Part shown: one piece after another, positions 24,984 to 33,508 of the stretch
Numbering within the stretch: the stretch's first letter is position 1
How the letters are laid out: every line of letters starts with the position of its first letter
Position numbers and translations under genes: made by a program
The notes under the pieces: model-generated
The model's input: only the letters and a program-made list of their open reading frames with translations
Told to the model about the DNA's origin: nothing
The model's database searches: none
From: an uncultured Muribaculaceae bacterium
Lineage (GTDB): Bacteria > Bacteroidota > Bacteroidia > Bacteroidales > Muribaculaceae
Assembly (NCBI GenBank): GCA_910579675.1
Contig: CAJTUF010000014.1
Location: 1 to 64,000, forward strand
Reading direction: 5' to 3'
DNA: 64,000 bases

Positions 24984-26042
24984 ATGATTACCTTCGTCAA
25001 TCCGCAATATCTTTACCTGCTCCTCGCCTTGCCCGTGGTGGCCATTCTTTGGCTCCTCGCGCGAGCCGCGCGGCGGAAGAAGCTGCGCCGCTTCGGCAAT
25101 CCTGAAGTAATCGCCGCGCTGATGCCCGAGGCATCGCGCTACACCGGCTGGATCAAGATCTCGCTCGCCCTCCTTGCCATGGCTGCAATAATAATTGCCA
25201 TAGCCCGACCCATTGTGCCCAACAAGACCGGCGAAGCCACCGAGACAGCATCGGCCCGAGGCATAGAGCTGATGATATGCCTCGATGTCAGCAATTCGAT
25301 GCTCGCTTCATCGACCGACGATCCCGGTGGTGTCAGTCGTCTGCGCCGAGCCAAATTTATTCTTGAAAAACTCATCGACAAGCTTCAGGACGACAAGGTT
25401 GGCCTCATTGTATTTGCTGGAGAGAGCTACACTCAGCTCCCCATCACTTCCGATTACATTTCGGCCAAGATGTTTGTCGACGAACTCTCAACCGAGATGG
25501 TGCCTACCCAGGGCACTGCAATAGGAGCAGCCATCGACATGGCCATGAACTCCTTCACCCCCGATAGTGAGTTTGACAAGGCCATTGTGGTGATCACCGA
25601 CGGCGAAAACTTTGAAGACGACGCAGTAGGCGAGGCCGCCCGCGCGGCTGAAGCCGGCATACAGGTCGATGTAATCGGCCTCGGCACCGCCGGTGGCGCC
25701 CCCATCCCCACCCCCAAAGGCATGGGACATGGCAAATATCTCACCGACCAGAACAGTCAGGTGGTGGTGACCGCCCTCAACGAAGATATGGCCAGAGAGA
25801 TAGCAAAAGCCGGCCACGGCATATACCTTCAGGGTGGTGATCCTGGCGTTGTAGGCGATCTCGATGCCCAGCTCTCAACCCTCTCCAAGTCAGAGTATCA
25901 GCGCCTCACGGCCTCCCCCTCGGCCGAGCTCTTCCCCATTGTGGCCATTGTTGCCATTATCTTCCTCCTCATCGACACTCTCATCCCCTACCGCAAGATC
26001 TCATGGCTCCGCGGCATCAACTTCTTCACTAAAGCGAAATGA
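24984..26042 (+). CDS. batB: BatB, VWA-domain membrane protein
   Basis: A 352-residue paralogue of BatA: two N-terminal helices (MITFVNPQYLYLLLALPVVA and ~58-76), a VWA domain with MIDAS residues DVSNS (101-105) and VITDGENFEDDA, and a C-terminal helix before a short basic tail. It can pair with BatA in the membrane. The stop overlaps the batC start (ATGA). Confidence 0.95.
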   Translation: MITFVNPQYLYLLLALPVVAILWLLARAARRKKLRRFGNPEVIAALMPEASRYTGWIKISLALLAMAAIIIAIARPIVPNKTGEATETASARGIELMICLDVSNSMLASSTDDPGGVSRLRRAKFILEKLIDKLQDDKVGLIVFAGESYTQLPITSDYISAKMFVDELSTEMVPTQGTAIGAAIDMAMNSFTPDSEFDKAIVVITDGENFEDDAVGEAARAAEAGIQVDVIGLGTAGGAPIPTPKGMGHGKYLTDQNSQVVVTALNEDMAREIAKAGHGIYLQGGDPGVVGDLDAQLSTLSKSEYQRLTASPSAELFPIVAIVAIIFLLIDTLIPYRKISWLRGINFFTKAK

Positions 26043-26944
26043 TGTCAACACGCATACCATACTATCTCCGCTCATCTCTGATAGCCCTGATCCTCGTCGG
26101 GGCTCCGGCCATCCATGCCCAGCAACCGGAGGAGAATGGCTCAGAGGCCTCATCCTCCGCTCGCCCTGCATCCAACCGCTATGAGCGCAATTTTATCGTT
26201 GACGGCAACAAACTCTATAGGCAGGGCCGTTTTGCCGAGGCCGAGACTATGTACAAGAAGGCCCTCGAGCAAAACCCGCTCTCGCCTCAGGCCCGATTCA
26301 ATCTTGCTGCCGCCTACATAAGGCAGAGCGGTTCGGCCGACCCCAATGCCGACCGTAACCCCCTCAGCGAAGCTCAGAAACTTCTGTCCGACCTATCCCA
26401 GCTCCGTCAGGATATGACCGACGACGAACTCGCCATTGCCGAGCTCGCCGACTACAACCTCGGCAATATAGCTTTCAACAACAACGATTTCCGCTCCGCC
26501 ATCGAGGCTTATAAGAAAGCCCTGCGAATAAACCCCGACAACGATAAAGCCCGACAGAACCTGCGCCTTGCACAGCTCAAACTTCAGGAGCAGCAGAATC
26601 AAGACCAGAATCAGGACCAGAATCAGAATCAGGACCAGAACAACCAGCAGGATCAAAACAATCAGGATCAAAACCAGAATCAGGATCAAAACCAGAATCA
26701 GGATCAGGACAAAAACCAGGACCAGAACAATAAAGACCAGAATCAAGACCAGCAGCCTCAGGGGCAGGACGACAAGCAGCAGAAGCAGAAACCCGACAAA
26801 CAGCGAACGGGCATGAGCGATGCCAATGCCGAACAGATACTCAAGGCCATGGAAAATGAAGAAGCCGCAACACGCCGTCGCGTAGAGGCCGAGCGCCGGA
26901 AGTCGGAAGCCGCCAAGCGACGCCGGGTCACCAACCCCTGGTAA
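26039..26944 (+). CDS. batC: BatC, TPR protein with a Gln/Asn/Asp-rich tract
   Basis: A 301-residue exported protein. A signal peptide (cut near AIHA) precedes TPR-like repeats at ~52-93 and ~135-175 (NKLYRQGRFAEAETMYKKALE and AYKKALRINPDND). Then a striking low-complexity segment at residues ~184-252 is made almost only of Q, N and D, followed by a charged helix with RRRVEAERRKSEAAKRRR. BatC is expected to work in the periplasm with the other Bat proteins. ATG 26039 overlaps the batB stop. ATG 26042 is equally possible. Confidence 0.9.
   Translation: MMSTRIPYYLRSSLIALILVGAPAIHAQQPEENGSEASSSARPASNRYERNFIVDGNKLYRQGRFAEAETMYKKALEQNPLSPQARFNLAAAYIRQSGSADPNADRNPLSEAQKLLSDLSQLRQDMTDDELAIAELADYNLGNIAFNNNDFRSAIEAYKKALRINPDNDKARQNLRLAQLKLQEQQNQDQNQDQNQNQDQNNQQDQNNQDQNQNQDQNQNQDQDKNQDQNNKDQNQDQQPQGQDDKQQKQKPDKQRTGMSDANAEQILKAMENEEAATRRRVEAERRKSEAAKRRRVTNPW
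26588..26795 (+). repeat. coding tandem repeat (Gln/Asn/Asp) inside batC
   Basis: Imperfect short repeats of units such as CAGAATCAGGAC and AACCAGGATCAA. They encode the Q/N/D tract and stay in frame. Such repeats can change length by slippage. The array is too irregular and too short in unit to be CRISPR. Confidence 0.85.
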
Positions 26945-26998
26945 GATCATACACTCCTATTCCATTTAGCCCGATCCCTCCCCACCAAAATACCTACA

Positions 26999-28819
26999 AT
27001 GAAGCGAATCATAACCACAATCTGGATTATTTCACTGGCCGTGTGTGCCGCCCTGGCCGATACATCATTTTCGGTTCAGGCGCCCCAGAGAGTGCGACAG
27101 GGTCAGAAATTTGCCATCACATTCCGCCTGGCCAACGGCGACAGTCCATCGTCGCTCAATGTGCCCCAGATACAGGGTTGCGACCTCCTTTTCGGTCCTG
27201 CCCAGAGCACCCGGCAAAGCTATCAGGTGATCAATGGCGTGGCCACATCTTCCTCTTCGATCGACTTCACCTACACCTATCGGGCAGGCGAGCCGGGCAC
27301 ATATACCATCGGAGAGGCTTCGGTTGTGAGCGGCGGTAAGGTCTACCGTTCCAAGCCGGCCAAATTTACCGTGGTCGACGATCCGTCAGCCGCCCAGCAG
27401 CAAGGCGGCTATCAAGGACAGCCCTCGGTGAGCATCGACGATGTCAACACCCAGAGCTCCGACCGCGCCGTCAGTGCCAACGATGTCATTGTGCGCATCA
27501 TCCTCGCCCGCGACAAGGTATATGAACAGGAACCGGTGGAATGTACCATAAAACTCTACACCAAATATAACATCTCATCGTTCCGCCCCACCATCCAGCC
27601 CTCTTTCGACGGTTGCCTCATCGAGGAACTTGATGTCAGACCCGCTCTCAACGAAGTGGAGCGGTACAAGGGGCAGGATTATTACACCGCCGTCCTGAAG
27701 CGTTGCATCCTCTTCCCGCAGAAGTCGGGTAAGATCACCATCAACTCCGGCAACTACGATATGTCGGTCATACAGTACGAGCAGGTCAACATGGGATTCG
27801 TTACCATGCGCAACCCGGTGGAACGCGACATTAAAGTACAGAGCAACTCCGTATCGCTCGATGTGAAGCCGCTCCCGCAGCCTGAGCCCGAAGGATTCAC
27901 CGGTGCAGTGGGCCGCTTCTCGATCGACTCGCGGCTCGTGGGCAACACATTCCGCACCAACGATCCCGCAACTCTCATCTACACCATCTCCGGCACCGGC
28001 AATATCAAATATCTCAAGGAACCGGCGATCGACTTCCCCTCCGAATTCGAGCAGTACACCCCCAAAGCCGAAACCGACTCAAGGATTAGCGGCTCCAATG
28101 TGTCGGGCACAATGACCATCGAATACACATTCGTGCCCACCGTTACGGGCGACTTCACCATCGGTGCCGATAAATTTGTCTACTTCGATCCCTCGACCGG
28201 CAAATATTCCACCCTCACCACACCCTCCTATCCCATCCATGTGGTGAAAGGCGCATCGACCCCTGTGAGCGACCACGAGCGCAAGGATATCGAGGCCAAA
28301 AACACCGACATCCTCCACATACGCCTTGGCGACAAAGCCCAGAGCCACGACCACACCATTGTGATTGCCACTTGGTGGTACTGGATGATATATATTCTGC
28401 TCATTGTTTCACTCATCGCCGCCATCATGGCCTACGGACGCCATGCCAGAGCTATGGCCGATGTGGCCGGACGCCGCACTGCCCGCGCAAGCAAGACCGC
28501 GCGCCGACGTCTTGCCGACGCCAAGACACTCCTCGACAAGGGCTCGACAGCCAAATTCCACGAAGAGCTCCTCCGCGCCCTTTGGGGCTATCTTGCCGAT
28601 AAGCTCCGACTCAACGGATCGCAGCTCACCCGCGCCAAAGTGGCCGACACCCTCACCGATCGCTATGGCGAGGCCGGAACCAAGGTCGCAAGTGAATTTA
28701 CCGATGTGATCGACGCATGCGAGATGGCCCGCTACACTCCCGTCGAAGCCGATGCTCCACGCCAGCTCTACGACCGCGCATCCGAGGCCATAAACACCCT
28801 TGAGCGTCTTAAAGACTAA
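26999..28819 (+). CDS. batD: BatD oxygen-tolerance protein
   Basis: A 606-residue membrane protein. A signal peptide (cut near ALAD) is followed by Ig-like beta domains: FSVQAPQRVRQGQKFAITF early, then DVIVRIILARDKVYEQEPVECTIKLYT near 160 and a third domain to ~430. A helix lies near 455-478 (WWYWMIYILLIVSLIAAIMAY). The cytoplasmic C-terminal helical domain (LLDKGSTAKFHEELLRALWGYLADKL) ends the protein. This order matches BatD. It starts 54 bases after batC. Confidence 0.94.
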   Translation: MKRIITTIWIISLAVCAALADTSFSVQAPQRVRQGQKFAITFRLANGDSPSSLNVPQIQGCDLLFGPAQSTRQSYQVINGVATSSSSIDFTYTYRAGEPGTYTIGEASVVSGGKVYRSKPAKFTVVDDPSAAQQQGGYQGQPSVSIDDVNTQSSDRAVSANDVIVRIILARDKVYEQEPVECTIKLYTKYNISSFRPTIQPSFDGCLIEELDVRPALNEVERYKGQDYYTAVLKRCILFPQKSGKITINSGNYDMSVIQYEQVNMGFVTMRNPVERDIKVQSNSVSLDVKPLPQPEPEGFTGAVGRFSIDSRLVGNTFRTNDPATLIYTISGTGNIKYLKEPAIDFPSEFEQYTPKAETDSRISGSNVSGTMTIEYTFVPTVTGDFTIGADKFVYFDPSTGKYSTLTTPSYPIHVVKGASTPVSDHERKDIEAKNTDILHIRLGDKAQSHDHTIVIATWWYWMIYILLIVSLIAAIMAYGRHARAMADVAGRRTARASKTARRRLADAKTLLDKGSTAKFHEELLRALWGYLADKLRLNGSQLTRAKVADTLTDRYGEAGTKVASEFTDVIDACEMARYTPVEADAPRQLYDRASEAINTLERLKD

Positions 28820-28837
28820 TCCACAGCCTCTACCATC

Positions 28838-29617
28838 ATGACACGCTACATTTTCACCCTCATCATAGCACTGGCCGCCTGGACAGGAATGGCCGCATCG
28901 GCCATCACCGAGAAAGCCGACTCGGCTTATGCCGCCGACAACTTCACCGAAGCTCTCACCCTGTATCAGCAGGCAATGGAAGCCGATGGACCCTCGGCAG
29001 CTCTCTGGTATAACATCGGCAACACACGCTACCGACTTGGTGAGACCGGGCAAGCCATCCTGGCTTATGAACGCTCGCTGCGACTCGATCCTACCGACCG
29101 CGATACCCGCGCCAACCTCGACTTCGTGGTATCACGCACCACCGACCGTCCGGGCGACACCGGTTCGTTTATCTCCAACTCGGCCGATGCAATTGCAGCA
29201 AGCGCGGCTCCCAACACATGGGCATGGGTTGCTCTCGGCATTTTTGCCCTTTGCATCGCTGCGGCAGCCATGTATATCTTCGGCAGCGGAGTGATGCTGC
29301 GCAAAACAGGTTTTTTCAGTGCGATCGTATTGCTTATAGCCACCGTGGCAGCCGTGGCCATCGCCCTGCGGGCCGCCTCCAATGCCACCGCCACCGACCG
29401 CGCTGTGATCACCGCCGGCTCGACCATACTCTCCACCTCACCCCGCGAGCCAAAAGACCGCAGCGAGGAAGCTATGATGCTCCATGAAGGAACCCGTGTC
29501 ACCATCCTCGACTCCGTGGCCGCACCCGGCGACGCATCGGGCCTCAAATGGTACGATGTGAGCATTGACAATCACCACCGCGCTTGGATAAAATCGAGCG
29601 ATGTTGAAGTCATCTGA
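28838..29617 (+). CDS. batE: BatE, TPR and SH3-like protein
   Basis: A 259-residue exported protein. Signal peptide, then TPRs (residues ~27-95, ADSAYAADNFTEALTLYQQA), two membrane helices near 128-175, and a C-terminal SH3-like domain with MLHEGTRVTILDSVAAPGDASGLKWYDV. It follows batD by 18 bases and is the last gene of the operon. BatE has been proposed to act with BatC. Direct function is unknown. Confidence 0.92.
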   Translation: MTRYIFTLIIALAAWTGMAASAITEKADSAYAADNFTEALTLYQQAMEADGPSAALWYNIGNTRYRLGETGQAILAYERSLRLDPTDRDTRANLDFVVSRTTDRPGDTGSFISNSADAIAASAAPNTWAWVALGIFALCIAAAAMYIFGSGVMLRKTGFFSAIVLLIATVAAVAIALRAASNATATDRAVITAGSTILSTSPREPKDRSEEAMMLHEGTRVTILDSVAAPGDASGLKWYDVSIDNHHRAWIKSSDVEVI

Positions 29618-29624
29618 CCAATAC

Positions 29625-29638
29625 ATGTTTTAAAACAT
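29625..29638. promoter_or_regulatory. 14-base perfect palindrome after batE
   Basis: ATGTTTTAAAACAT is followed by TTTGTTTTTTT. It can be a small hairpin with T tract that ends the Bat transcript, or an operator for the downstream HTH gene. The stem with a four-base loop is only 5 bases and AT-rich. Confidence 0.4.
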
Positions 29639-29746
29639 ATTTGTTTTTTTACCATTTTTTTGCGCCCGTATCGGAGATTTTATCTAAATTCACAACAAAT
29701 ATTCACAACCTCTGATCAACATCAACCATCATAAAACATACTTATC

Positions 29747-30004
29747 ATGGCTAAAACAATCACTTTCAACGAGCTGCGCCGTCTTAAAGACAGTCTGCCC
29801 GACGGCGCCACCCATCAGATAGCCGACAAGCTCAACGTCACCGTACAAACCGTACGCAACTATTTCGGTGGAGCCAACTACGAGTTTGGCAAAAATGCCG
29901 GAGTTCACATCGAGCCGGGTCCCGACGGTGGCATTGTAGTTCTCGACGACGAGACTATCTACGATATGGCCGTTGAAATCCTGAAAAATCAGGACAAGGA
30001 ATAA
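29747..30004 (+). CDS. small conserved helix-turn-helix DNA-binding protein
   Basis: An 85-residue protein. Residues ~8-37 have helix-turn-helix character: LRRLKDSLPDGATHQIADKL then NVTVQTVRNYFGG. The second half holds HIEPGPDGGIVVLDDETIYDM, a small beta-rich part and a helix. I recall small proteins of this layout in many Bacteroidetes, annotated only as DNA-binding. It is a single-gene unit between the palindrome at 29625 and a strong terminator at 30027. Targets are unknown. Confidence 0.82.
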   Translation: MAKTITFNELRRLKDSLPDGATHQIADKLNVTVQTVRNYFGGANYEFGKNAGVHIEPGPDGGIVVLDDETIYDMAVEILKNQDKE

Positions 30005-30026
30005 GCCGGCTACCGACCTCATCATC

Positions 30027-30076
30027 CCGCCCCGCCACGCCTGAATATATTCAGACCGGTGGGGCGGATCTTTTTT
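30027..30076 (+). terminator. rho-independent terminator
   Basis: CCGCCCCGCC (30027-30036) pairs with GGTGGGGCGG (30058-30067) with one G-U pair, an inner CTGAATATATTCAG palindrome extends it, and TTTTTT follows. Confidence 0.88.
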
Positions 30077-30122
30077 GTCCTTTCCCTGAACCCCACTATC
30101 ATCCTGTTTCGGAAATAATCAT

Positions 30123-30130
30123 TAATTTTG
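30123..30130 (+). promoter_or_regulatory. -7 box for the glycosyltransferase-feoAB pair
   Basis: TAATTTTG matches TAnnTTTG, 24 bases upstream of the start codon. No TTTG is found at the ideal distance. No Fur-like box was recognised. Confidence 0.5.
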
Positions 30131-30153
30131 CACCACAATTCACTCTACCGACA

Positions 30154-30966
30154 ATGAATATCTCAGCGGTGATCAACACCTATAATGCGGGCGAACATCT
30201 CGAAAAGGTGCTCGAAGCCCTCAAGTCTTTCGATGAGATTGTCGTGTGCGACATGGAAAGCACCGACAACACTCTCGACATAGCTCGCCGCTTCGGATGC
30301 AAGATAGTGACCTTTCCCCGAAACAACAGCAACATCTGCGAGCCCGCACGCGACTTTGCCATCCACAGCGCATCAAATCCATGGGTGCTGGTGGTCGATG
30401 CCGATGAGATTGTTCCACCTTCACTCAAAGAATACCTCTACTCGCGCGTGGCCGACCCTGCATTCAACGCCGCTCTCCTCATACCCCGGCTCAACTGCTT
30501 CATGGGGCGTCATATCCACGGTTTGCCCGACTATCAGCTCCGCTTCTTCCCGCGCGACACCACCATCTGGCCCCCCACCATCCACTCACGTCCGAAGGTG
30601 CAGGTGCCGATTGAGAAGATTCCAGCATCGCGCAAAGATCTCTACCTCGTCCATCTCGACGACAGCCCAGTGAGCGACCGCATGGCCAAGCTAAACCGCT
30701 ACACCGACAATGAGCTCTCCCGCAGAGTTTCACGGCGCTTCAGTGCCCCCGCCATGTTATTCAGGCCAGTGTGGTTTTTCATACGCTCCTTTTTCATGGG
30801 GGGCACCTGGCGCGAAGGACGACGTGGTATCGCCAAAGCCTATCTCGACACCATCTACCAGATGATGCTGATATGCAAGATCACCGAGCGCGATATCACC
30901 GGATCCCCTGCCCATACGGGCAGCCCAACCGGTTACATAAATAACAACACCCCCAATAATCGATGA
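30154..30966 (+). CDS. glycosyltransferase family 2 (WaaE/KdtX-like)
   Basis: A 270-residue GT-A transferase. ISAVINTYNAG opens the donor domain, IVVCDMESTDNTLDIARRFG lies near 30, and VLVVDADEIVPPSL near 79 carries the DxD-type metal site. LRFFPRD and TIHSRPKV follow the pattern of lipopolysaccharide core transferases of the WaaE type. A hydrophobic/basic C-terminal part may attach it to the membrane. The stop overlaps the feoAB start by four bases, an odd pairing of glycan and iron genes that I take as transcriptional convenience. Confidence 0.87.
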   Translation: MNISAVINTYNAGEHLEKVLEALKSFDEIVVCDMESTDNTLDIARRFGCKIVTFPRNNSNICEPARDFAIHSASNPWVLVVDADEIVPPSLKEYLYSRVADPAFNAALLIPRLNCFMGRHIHGLPDYQLRFFPRDTTIWPPTIHSRPKVQVPIEKIPASRKDLYLVHLDDSPVSDRMAKLNRYTDNELSRRVSRRFSAPAMLFRPVWFFIRSFFMGGTWREGRRGIAKAYLDTIYQMMLICKITERDITGSPAHTGSPTGYINNNTPNNR

Positions 30967-33398
30967 GATTATCCGACCTTAAACCGGGCCAAGAGGCCAG
31001 AATAGTAAAGATACTCGGCCACGGCGCTTTCCGCAAGCGCCTTATGGAGATGGGCTTTGTGGGCGGACACACCGTGAAGGTGATGCTTCACGCCCCGCTC
31101 CACGACCCGGTCAAATATCAGATCATGGGCTATGAGGTGAGCCTCCGCCGCTCGGAGTCAAGCCTGATAGAAGTGATCCCCGTCGACGGTCACACCGACA
31201 GTGTCGATCCGGCGGCTTCGGCCACCGAGAGCCATGACTCAGTAGCAACGCAGCCCGACAGGACCCCTTTCCTACCCGCCGATTTCGACCGGTCGAGGCG
31301 CACCATCAACGTGGCCCTGATAGGCAACCCCAACTGCGGCAAGACCTCGCTCTTCAACATTGCCTCGGGCGCCCACGAGCATGTAGGCAACTATTCCGGC
31401 GTAACAGTCGATGCCAAATCGGGCACCTTCCATCACAAAGGATACACATTCAACATCATTGACCTTCCGGGCACCTACTCGCTCGATTCTTACTCGCCCG
31501 AAGAGATCTACGTGCGCCGATACCTGAGAGACCACACCCCCGACGTGATCATCAACGTAGTGGTGGCCTCCAATCTCGAGCGCAATCTCTACCTCACCAC
31601 AGAGCTGATCGACATGAACCGCCCTATGGTGATCGCTCTCAATATGTATGACGAGCTTGAAGCCTCCGGCGACAACCTCGACTACGATCTTCTGGCGGGT
31701 ATGATAGGCGTGCCCATCGTCCCTACCGTCGGACGTACCGGCAAAGGTATACCGAAGCTGTTCGATACCGTGATCGACGTCTATGAAGACCGCGCATCGG
31801 ATGTGCGCCACATCCATGTCAATCTCGGACCGGCAGTCGAACCGGCAGTGGCCGAGCTCAATGATATGCTCAAGGCCGACAAATCGGTCGATCCGCGTTT
31901 CTCACCCCGATACCTCGCCATCAAGCTGCTCGAACATGATGCCGAGGCTGAAGACATATTGCGACGGTCGGTGGGCGATGAGGCGCTAAACGCCCTCCTC
32001 GACCGCCGCGACGCCCTCGTATCTGCAACTGAGAACAACACCGGCGAGGATATAACCTCGTCGATTGCGGCCGAAAAATACGGCTTTATAGCCGGAGCTC
32101 TTGCCGAAACCTTTACCAAAGGCAATATCGATCAGGCTCAACGCACAGCCATAATCGACTCCATAGTCACATCCCCTCTCTTCGGATTCCCCATATTCCT
32201 CGCCATAATGGTGTTCATATTCTGGGCCACATTTGCCATCGGAGCCTATCCTATGGAATGGATCGAGAGCGGAGTGGAATGGTTGTCGCAGGCCATGCAG
32301 TCGGTGCTGCCCGATGGCCCGGTCAAAGACCTCGTGTGCGACGGCATAATAGGAGGCGTGGGAGGAGTGATAGTTTTTCTCCCAAACATCCTCATTCTCT
32401 ACTTCTGCATATCCTTTATGGAGGATTCAGGCTATATGGCCCGAGCCGCATTTATCATGGACCGCCTCATGCACCGAGTGGGACTCCACGGCAAGTCGTT
32501 CATACCTTTGCTTATGGGGTTCGGATGCTCCGTACCGGCCATCATGGCCACCCGCGCCATCGAGAGCCGCTCGTCGCGCATCATCACCATTCTCATCACC
32601 CCCTTCATGTCGTGCTCGGCACGGTTGCCCATCTATATCCTTCTCGTAGGCACCTTCTTCTCGGCCCATGCCGCCATGGTGATCTCGCTCCTCTATCTCC
32701 TCGGAGTGTCTGTGGCCATAGCCACTGCCCGTCTGCTCAGACGTGTGTGGTTCAAGACCGATGTAGTGCCGTTTGTCATGGAACTCCCCCCCTACCGCAT
32801 CCCCACCTTTAAGGCGTCGCTGCGCCATATGTGGGGCAAAGGTGAGCAATATCTCCGCAAGATGGGCGGACTGATCCTCGTGGCAAGTGTGATAGTATGG
32901 GCGCTCAACTACTTTCCGCTCCGCGACAACGCAGGTTCAGCGGCGGTCGATGCCCCTGCGGCTATCACCGACAGCCGCTCGATCGACCCATCCTCCGACT
33001 CATATCTCGAGATGCTTGGAAAGATAGTCAATCCGGTCATGGAGCCTATCGGAATGCACTGGCGCGCCACAGTTGCCGCAATCGCCGGCATCCCAGCCAA
33101 AGAGATTGTGGTATCCACCCTCGGTGTGCTCTACACAGGCGATGAAGAGATCGACGAACAAGCCCTTTCTGCACGCATCCGCAGCGTAAATCCCTCCACC
33201 GGCCAGCCCGACTTCACAGCTGCCTCGGCTCTGGCTTTTCTGGTGTTTGTGCTCCTGTTCTGCCCATGTATCGCCACCCTTACAGCCATTGGTAAAGAGA
33301 CCGGTTCGTGGCGCTACCCCCTCTTTTCCGCGCTCTACAGCACTGCCGTGGCATGGCTCCTTGCCTTCTTCACCTTCCGCATTGCACTCCTTTTCTGA
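30963..33398 (+). CDS. feoB: ferrous iron transporter, FeoA-FeoB fusion
   Basis: An 811-residue inner-membrane Fe(II) importer. The N-terminal ~75 residues are a FeoA SH3-like domain (LKPGQEARIVKILGHGAFRKRL). The FeoB G domain has the P loop GNPNCGKTS at ~120-128, switch region NYSGVTVDAK, DLPGTYSL and NMYDE. The membrane part includes VIVFLPNILILYF, YMARAAFIMDRLM, GFGCSVPAIM and MSCSARLPIY gate motifs. FeoA-FeoB fusion is known in Bacteroides. A ferrous-iron route suits an anaerobe with many FeS enzymes, including the hydrogenase further on. Confidence 0.96.
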   Translation: MRLSDLKPGQEARIVKILGHGAFRKRLMEMGFVGGHTVKVMLHAPLHDPVKYQIMGYEVSLRRSESSLIEVIPVDGHTDSVDPAASATESHDSVATQPDRTPFLPADFDRSRRTINVALIGNPNCGKTSLFNIASGAHEHVGNYSGVTVDAKSGTFHHKGYTFNIIDLPGTYSLDSYSPEEIYVRRYLRDHTPDVIINVVVASNLERNLYLTTELIDMNRPMVIALNMYDELEASGDNLDYDLLAGMIGVPIVPTVGRTGKGIPKLFDTVIDVYEDRASDVRHIHVNLGPAVEPAVAELNDMLKADKSVDPRFSPRYLAIKLLEHDAEAEDILRRSVGDEALNALLDRRDALVSATENNTGEDITSSIAAEKYGFIAGALAETFTKGNIDQAQRTAIIDSIVTSPLFGFPIFLAIMVFIFWATFAIGAYPMEWIESGVEWLSQAMQSVLPDGPVKDLVCDGIIGGVGGVIVFLPNILILYFCISFMEDSGYMARAAFIMDRLMHRVGLHGKSFIPLLMGFGCSVPAIMATRAIESRSSRIITILITPFMSCSARLPIYILLVGTFFSAHAAMVISLLYLLGVSVAIATARLLRRVWFKTDVVPFVMELPPYRIPTFKASLRHMWGKGEQYLRKMGGLILVASVIVWALNYFPLRDNAGSAAVDAPAAITDSRSIDPSSDSYLEMLGKIVNPVMEPIGMHWRATVAAIAGIPAKEIVVSTLGVLYTGDEEIDEQALSARIRSVNPSTGQPDFTAASALAFLVFVLLFCPCIATLTAIGKETGSWRYPLFSALYSTAVAWLLAFFTFRIALLF

Positions 33399-33429
33399 GC
33401 AAAGAGCACTGAATTGACATTTTTTTTAC

Positions 33430-33437
33430 TACTTTTG
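33430..33437 (+). promoter_or_regulatory. -7 box for the 33509 gene
   Basis: TACTTTTG matches TAnnTTTG and lies 71 bases upstream of the start. It may drive the long run of genes up to 42822. Confidence 0.5.
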
Positions 33438-33508
33438 TGTGGCCGATTGCGCTGATGCGCTTCGGCCACACCCTCTACTCTACCCATCCATCAAAAACGC
33501 CACTGGTT

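Noticed and set aside
26588..26795. Possible CRISPR or satellite array
   Set aside because: Repeat units are short, irregular, spacer-less and in frame with batC. They encode the Q/N/D tract.
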